Shown here: positions 21,466 through 25,435 of the stretch, piece after piece | Layout: the number at the start of each line of letters is the position of its first letter | How positions within the stretch are numbered: the stretch's first letter is position 1 | NCBI GenBank assembly: GCA_046732015.1 | Contig: JBKPMF010000112.1 | Location: 1-25,435, forward strand | Reading direction: 5' to 3' | DNA from: JAOUEA01 sp046732015 | Lineage (GTDB): Bacteria > Actinomycetota > UBA4738 > HRBIN12 | Length of the DNA: 25,435 bases | Notes under the pieces: model-generated | Databases searched by the model: none | What the model saw: only the letters and a program-made list of their open reading frames with translations | What the model was told of the DNA's origin: nothing | Made by a program: the position numbers and the translations under genes

Positions 21466-22139
21466 CTGGTTGGGTTCGGCGGGGTGGGTTGGCCCGGGGG
21501 TTCCGGCACGTCATCAGCCGGCGGCGGTGGCGTCGTGGCGCCGGTGGCAGGGGGCGTCGCGCCCGAGCCGCCGGCGGTGCCGAAGTCCACTTGGGGAGCG
21601 CCGGCCTCGCGGGTGGCCTCGTCGACCTCGAAGAACTCCGCTTCCTCGAAGTGGAAGGCGTTGGCGACCAGCACCGACGGGAACTGCTTCACGCGCTGGT
21701 TGTACTCACGGACGTTGGCGTTGTAGAAGCGCCGCGCCGTCTGCAGGCGATCCTCGGTGTTGGTGAGCTCTCGCTGCAGTTCCAGGAAGTTCTGGTTCGC
21801 CTTGAGGTCGGGGTAGTTCTCAGCGACGGCGAACAGCTTGCCGAGCGCGGCGACCAACGGGCCTTCGGCGGCAGCCTGGGAAGCCGGCGACCCGGTGGCG
21901 CCCGCGGCCATCGAACGCGCGCGCGCGACTTCCTCGAAGACCTCCTTCTCGTGGGCGGCGTAGCCCTTCACGGTCTCGACCAGGTTCGGGATGAGGTCGT
22001 ACCGGCGCTTGAGCTCGGTGTCGATGTTGGCCCAGGCGTCCTTGATCAGGTTCTTCTGGGAGATGAAGCGGTTGTAGGAGACCACGCCGCCGACGACGGC
22101 GATCACGACCACTGCGATCAGGATCCAGAGCCAGAGCAC
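21462..22139 (-). CDS. lemA: LemA family membrane protein
   Basis: 225-residue LemA protein: a single N-terminal membrane segment (LWLWILIAVVVIAVVGGVVS) followed by a helical cytoplasmic domain. The signature is NRFISQKNLIKDAWANIDTE and RRYDLIPNLVETVKGYAAHE, with the later FAVAENYPDLKANQNFLELQ and ARRFYNANVREYN. The GTG at 22139 is preceded by AAGGGGG. The upstream continuation of the frame lacks homology. A Gly/Pro/Thr-rich tail of about 45 residues is added at the C terminus. Function in bacteria is poorly understood. Confidence 0.92.
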   Translation of the reverse strand: MLWLWILIAVVVIAVVGGVVSYNRFISQKNLIKDAWANIDTELKRRYDLIPNLVETVKGYAAHEKEVFEEVARARSMAAGATGSPASQAAAEGPLVAALGKLFAVAENYPDLKANQNFLELQRELTNTEDRLQTARRFYNANVREYNQRVKQFPSVLVANAFHFEEAEFFEVDEATREAGAPQVDFGTAGGSGATPPATGATTPPPPADDVPEPPGQPTPPNPTS

Positions 22140-22200
22140 GAGCGTTCCCCCTTGGATGGTCGTTCGAAGGCGACAGCTTAGCCCGCCGCGCCCTGCCGGT

Positions 22201-22944
22201 TCACGCCTCGCCCTCACCGATGGGCTCGGGAGACCACTGACCCTGGAGCCAGCGGTCCTCATGCGGACCCTTGCTGGGGCGCGGTGGATAGAGGCTCGCC
22301 ACGACCGGGGGAACCCGCCTGGCGATGGCCCGGGCGGCCTCCAAGAGCAGCAGGACCTGGGCGGGAGGGAGGGTGGCAGAGCGCAGCAGCATCCGGTCCT
22401 CGTTGACCGCGATGCTCACTCCGGAGGGCAGGGCGAGCAGCGCCTGCATCATCCGTTGGTCGCAGAACGCCACTGCGAATCGACGGTCGATGCCTCGCAC
22501 GTGGAACCTTCGGTTGAAGGCCTCGAGCTCCAGCGCGATGTCCTCGCCGGTGAGCACGTCGATCACCCCATCGAGCGCATCGCGTGGCTCGATCTGCAAT
22601 CGCGGACAGCCGAAGGGCAAGGCGACGCTGGCGCAGGTGAAGCGATGCTGGGTGGGTTGCGCCTCCTCGCCGGCGGGACGCTCCTCGGTGACCAGGTCGA
22701 ACGCGCGGGCGGCCTCACCGTCGGCCTCGTTCCACACCACGTTCTCCGCGGCGATCCACCGGCCGAGGCCCAGCCAGCCGAACGGGAGCCACAGCGTGTC
22801 GGGGAACGGGTCGATGGGCATGAACGACAGCCCGGCGCGGTGGCACAGCAGCATGAGTTCGCGCTGCCGCGACCGGCGCCTGGCCAGCCGAGCGATCGCC
22901 ACCACGGCCAGCACGGCGGCGCCGACCCAGAAGAGCCATCCCAT
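22201..22944 (-). CDS. Membrane-anchored protein of unknown function (DUF3137-like)
   Basis: 247 residues with one N-terminal membrane segment (GWLFWVGAAVLAVVAIARLA), an Arg-rich cytoplasmic stretch, then a soluble domain. The segment LEAFNRRFHVRGIDRRFAVA followed by FCDQRMMQALLALPSGVSIAV resembles the DUF3137 family pattern, a family often found beside lemA as here. No catalytic motif is visible. The start is not supported by a clear ribosome site and is the least certain part. The gene lies 39 bases after the dppC-type stop and about 60 bases before lemA, so all may share a transcript. Confidence 0.65.
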   Translation of the reverse strand: MGWLFWVGAAVLAVVAIARLARRRSRQRELMLLCHRAGLSFMPIDPFPDTLWLPFGWLGLGRWIAAENVVWNEADGEAARAFDLVTEERPAGEEAQPTQHRFTCASVALPFGCPRLQIEPRDALDGVIDVLTGEDIALELEAFNRRFHVRGIDRRFAVAFCDQRMMQALLALPSGVSIAVNEDRMLLRSATLPPAQVLLLLEAARAIARRVPPVVASLYPPRPSKGPHEDRWLQGQWSPEPIGEGEA

Positions 22945-22983
22945 GGTGGCTGCGTCGGCAGCCTCGGCCTCCCGCTTGACCCG

Positions 22984-23901
22984 TCAGCGTTCGCGCAACC
23001 GAGGGCTGAGCACCTCGTCGAGCGCGAACCCCACCATCGTGAACGACAGCGTCACCATCATGATCGCGACGCCGGGCGGGATCAGCCACCACCACCAACC
23101 GGCCGACATCGCGCCGGCGTCGAACGACGCTTTGATCGTCTGGCCCCAGGTGATCGCGCCCGCCGGCCCCAGGCCCAGGATCGACAGCGTGGTCTCCGAC
23201 AGGATCGCCAGGGCCACCATGAGGACGGCGCTCGAGAACAGGATCGGGAACACGTTGGGCAGCATGTGATGCGACACCTGGTGCCAATGGCCCGCGCCGA
23301 GCGCACGAGAGCGTTCCAGGAACGGCCGCTCTTTGATCGACAGCGACTGCGAGCGCACGACCCGGGCGGTGCTCGCCCACGAGGTGATGGCGATCACCAC
23401 GATGACGTTGACCAGCGTGGGCCCGATGACGGCCGTGAGCGCGATCGCCAGGGCGATCCACGGCAGGACGAGGAACCAGTTCGTGAAGGCGTTGAGCGCG
23501 GTGTCGATCCTCGTGCCACCGAAGTAGCCCGCCGAGATCCCCACCGTGGCGCCGATCAGCATCGTGCCGAACGCCGCCGTGAACCCCACCAGCAGCGAGA
23601 TCCTCGCGCCAACGATCACCAGGGACAGCACGGAGCGACCGAAGTTGTCGGTCCCGAGCGGGTAGGCGAGCGAAGGAGAAGCCGTGATCGGACCGCTGGC
23701 GGTCGCGGGCTCGACCGAGGCCGGGTCGATCACCATCGGCCCGATGATCGCGAACCCGATGAAGACCAGCAGCACCGTGAGGCCGATCATGCCCTGCCGG
23801 CTCCGGCGGAACGTGCGCCAATGGGCTGCGAGGGTGGTGCGGCGCCGCGCCCAGATCAGCGACCGGGCCGATCGAAGCTCAACGGGACCTTCGGTCGCCA
23901 T
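22984..23901 (-). CDS. Oligopeptide/dipeptide ABC transporter permease, DppC/OppC type
   Basis: 305-residue permease with six predicted membrane segments. It has the usual N-terminal RTFRRSRQGMIGLTVLLVFI, the large loop ending SLAYPLGTDNFGRSVLSLVI (the LGTDxxGRDxxS motif), LVGFTAAFGTMLIGATVGI, and the coupling loop ERSRALGAGHWHQVSHHMLPN. The ATG at 23901 overlaps the stop of the DppB-type gene by one base (TGATG). A longer frame upstream lies inside that gene. The substrate class is peptides or similar solutes, by family. Confidence 0.93.
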   Translation of the reverse strand: MATEGPVELRSARSLIWARRRTTLAAHWRTFRRSRQGMIGLTVLLVFIGFAIIGPMVIDPASVEPATASGPITASPSLAYPLGTDNFGRSVLSLVIVGARISLLVGFTAAFGTMLIGATVGISAGYFGGTRIDTALNAFTNWFLVLPWIALAIALTAVIGPTLVNVIVVIAITSWASTARVVRSQSLSIKERPFLERSRALGAGHWHQVSHHMLPNVFPILFSSAVLMVALAILSETTLSILGLGPAGAITWGQTIKASFDAGAMSAGWWWWLIPPGVAIMMVTLSFTMVGFALDEVLSPRLRER

Positions 23902-24866
23902 CAGGCCTCCCGGATCCGCGGGTCGAGGTAGCCGTACGTGATGTCGGCCACCAGGTTGCACACCAGCACAGCCACGCTCGCCAACAGGAACACGGCCTGG
24001 ATCACCGGGTAGTCGAGCTTGTTGATCGCGTCGTACGTGAGTTGTCCGATACCGGGCCAACTGAAGACCGCTTCGACCACGACGGCGCCACCCAGCACGA
24101 ACCCGATGTTCAGGAAGATCAGCGTGAACGTCGGCAGGAACGCGTTGGGCACCGCGTGCCGAGCCCGCACCAGATGTTCAGGCACGCCCTTGGCTCGAGC
24201 GCTGGTGATGTACTCCTCGTTGACCACGTCGATCATCGAGGACCGCATGATGATCGCGTATTGCCCCACATACCCCAGCGTCAACGTCAGCAGTGGCAGG
24301 AAGAGATGGTCGAGGATGTCCACCAACCTGGCCGTTCCGGTGAGGTCGCCGGTCTCATAGCCGCCTGCCGGGAACCACCCGAGGAAGCCCGAGAACAGCA
24401 ACAGGAGCAGCATCCCCAGCCACCCTTCGGGGATCGAGTACAGGGCGAGTGAGCCCATCAGGGTTGAGGTGTCGAACGCGCTCCCTCGCTTCCACCCGCC
24501 TTTGATCCCGATCCAGATCCCGATCACCGTGGACAGGATCGTGCCGAGACCGACCAGCAGGATCGTGGGCCACAGTCGCGAAGACACGACATCGGCGACC
24601 GGCCGGCCTGTCCGGAGCGATGTACCCAGGTTGCCGCTCAATGTCTGCCGTACGTAGGTGACGTACTGGGTCCCCAACGGCTGATCCAGCCCCAGTTCGC
24701 TCCGGAGTTCGGCGATGTCCTGCTCGGTGAGCTTGTCGCTCTTGGCGAGCAGGCCCACGGGATCCCCGGGCAAGACTCGGAACATGAAGAAGTTGAGCGT
24801 GAGCACGAACCCGAGCGTGATGAGTGCCTGGAACGCCTTGCGGAGCACGTACTTCCGAGTGCCCAC
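23901..24866 (-). CDS. Oligopeptide/dipeptide ABC transporter permease, DppB/OppB type
   Basis: 321-residue partner permease. It starts YVLRKAFQALITLGFVLTLN with FFMFRVLPGDPVGLL (the RxxPGDP motif), then LGLDQPLGTQYVTYVRQTLS and GNLGTSLRTGRPV. The coupling loop is MIDVVNEEYITSARAKGVPE, followed by HAVPNAFLPTFTLI, and the end reads DPRIREA. The GTG start follows GAAAGGGA, 39 bases after the binding-protein stop. No dppD/dppF ATPase genes are present downstream, so the ATPases must be encoded elsewhere or upstream beyond the window. Confidence 0.94.
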   Translation of the reverse strand: MGTRKYVLRKAFQALITLGFVLTLNFFMFRVLPGDPVGLLAKSDKLTEQDIAELRSELGLDQPLGTQYVTYVRQTLSGNLGTSLRTGRPVADVVSSRLWPTILLVGLGTILSTVIGIWIGIKGGWKRGSAFDTSTLMGSLALYSIPEGWLGMLLLLLFSGFLGWFPAGGYETGDLTGTARLVDILDHLFLPLLTLTLGYVGQYAIIMRSSMIDVVNEEYITSARAKGVPEHLVRARHAVPNAFLPTFTLIFLNIGFVLGGAVVVEAVFSWPGIGQLTYDAINKLDYPVIQAVFLLASVAVLVCNLVADITYGYLDPRIREA

Positions 24867-24905
24867 CTTCGTCCCTTTCCGCCCGGTCGCCGATCTCGGT
24901 GACGC

Positions 24906-25435
24906 TTACGCCTCGTCGAGCTCGCGGCGGCGGCCGCGACGCGCCAAGGTGACGCCGGCCACCGTGATGACGGTGATCGCCGCGAGCCAGGCCCAGCCCG
25001 GCACCCCGCCGGATCCCGAACCGCCTGCCACGGTCTCGTTCATCGGCCGCAACTCGATCAGCGAGTCGTAGTTGTAGCCGGGCAGCAGATAGCCGTTCGC
25101 GCCCGGCGCCGGCACCCACCCGGTGAAGCGGTCGTTCCGGTAGGCCTGGAGCCATCCTGGATAGGCCAGCACCACTCCGGGGATCTCGTCATAGACGCGC
25201 TGCTGCGCCTCGAAGACCACGGCTTGGCGGTCGGCTCGGTCGAAGACGCTGCGCTGTTCGTCGTAGAGCGCATCGAACGTCGGATCCTTCCAGCAGCCGT
25301 CGCTCCAGGAACCGCACTGGTCCGAGGTGAAGACGAAGAGCTGGTAGTTGGGATCGGGGTCCCCGCTCCAGTACCAGATGTAGGCATCGAAGTTCCCCGC
25401 GCCCCAGTAGTCGTTCATCTTGGCGTCGGTGACGG
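24906..25435 (-). CDS. Extracellular solute-binding protein of the peptide ABC transporter (3' part), with C-terminal membrane anchor
   Basis: Last 175 residues of a family 5 (DppA/OppA-like) binding protein. The 5' end is beyond the window. Recognisable parts are DAYIWYWSGDPDPNYQLFVF, SDGCWKDPTFDALYDEQ, and EAQQRVYDEIPGVVLAYP, all typical of the C-terminal lobe. Unusually, the protein continues through a Gly/Ser linker (AGGSGSGG) into a hydrophobic segment GWAWLAAITVITVAGVTLA followed by RRGRRREL, a C-terminal membrane anchor with a positive cytoplasmic tail. It is the first gene of the three in this transporter operon within the window. Confidence 0.9.
   Translation of the reverse strand, partial: VTDAKMNDYWGAGNFDAYIWYWSGDPDPNYQLFVFTSDQCGSWSDGCWKDPTFDALYDEQRSVFDRADRQAVVFEAQQRVYDEIPGVVLAYPGWLQAYRNDRFTGWVPAPGANGYLLPGYNYDSLIELRPMNETVAGGSGSGGVPGWAWLAAITVITVAGVTLARRGRRRELDEA

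Noticed and set aside
22156..23931. Plus-strand 591-codon frame opposite the DUF3137-like and DppC-type genes
   Set aside because: Highly biased composition (His, Arg, Gly, Asp) and antisense to a clear permease. Not a gene.

Overview
The window is chromosomal DNA of a high-GC bacterium, most likely a member of the Actinomycetota. The reasons are strong G/C third-position bias, many GTG starts, start/stop overlaps of the ATGA and GTGA type, candidate leaderless genes with a TAnnnT -10 just before the start codon, and gene families common in that phylum. I cannot place it to genus. I see no rRNA, tRNA, CRISPR array, insertion sequence or phage gene.

Layout. (1) 1-6864, minus strand: a tightly packed purine operon transcribed purA-purD-purE-purB-purC-purS-purQ-purL, with purL running off the left edge. 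(2) 6910-7950, plus: an AlkZ/YcaQ-like winged-helix protein, ended by a strong bidirectional hairpin. (3) 8046-10292, minus: a large secreted immune-inhibitor-A-type M6 metalloprotease. (4) 10419-14655, minus: a sulfate ABC transporter operon, sbp-cysT-cysW-cysA, with a small YezD-family (DUF2292) gene at its end. (5) 14656-15069: a 414-base divergent control region. (6) 15070-18204, plus: a Na/Pi-cotransporter-fold membrane protein, a second YezD-family gene, and an SsuB/SsuC-type ABC transporter without its own binding protein. (7) 18248-20077, minus: dodecin, a DUF2090 aldolase-like protein and an UlaG-like metallo-hydrolase. (8) 20125-21465, plus: an MFS exporter. (9) 21462-25435, minus: LemA, a membrane protein of unknown function, and an oligopeptide-type ABC transporter (C, B and the end of the binding protein).

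The most interesting signal is a short element shared by three separate transcription starts in the sulfur-uptake region. Each has a TTGACN-17/18-TAC(T/C)(T/C)(T/C) promoter. Shortly after it comes the pattern GACC(R)G-N4/5-C(Y)GGAGGC, a small hairpin that is always in the sense orientation of the downstream gene. It lies before sbp (two copies in tandem), before the Na/Pi-fold transporter, and before the second yezD-ssuB-ssuC unit. One copy has a paired base change that keeps the stem (CCGG/CCGG to CCAG/CTGG). In two leaders the element runs directly into a longer GGCC-closed stem followed by (U/A)UUUCCGU, which resembles an attenuator. It does not match the SAM or cobalamin riboswitch consensus sequences I know. 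I propose an undescribed cis-acting leader element controlling a sulfur-uptake regulon. This would make the Na/Pi-fold protein and the YezD proteins candidate sulfur-assimilation genes.

A second point is the operon's PurE, which has lost the usual catalytic histidine of the SAHR motif and most of the GSxSD motif, and no purK is present in the window.
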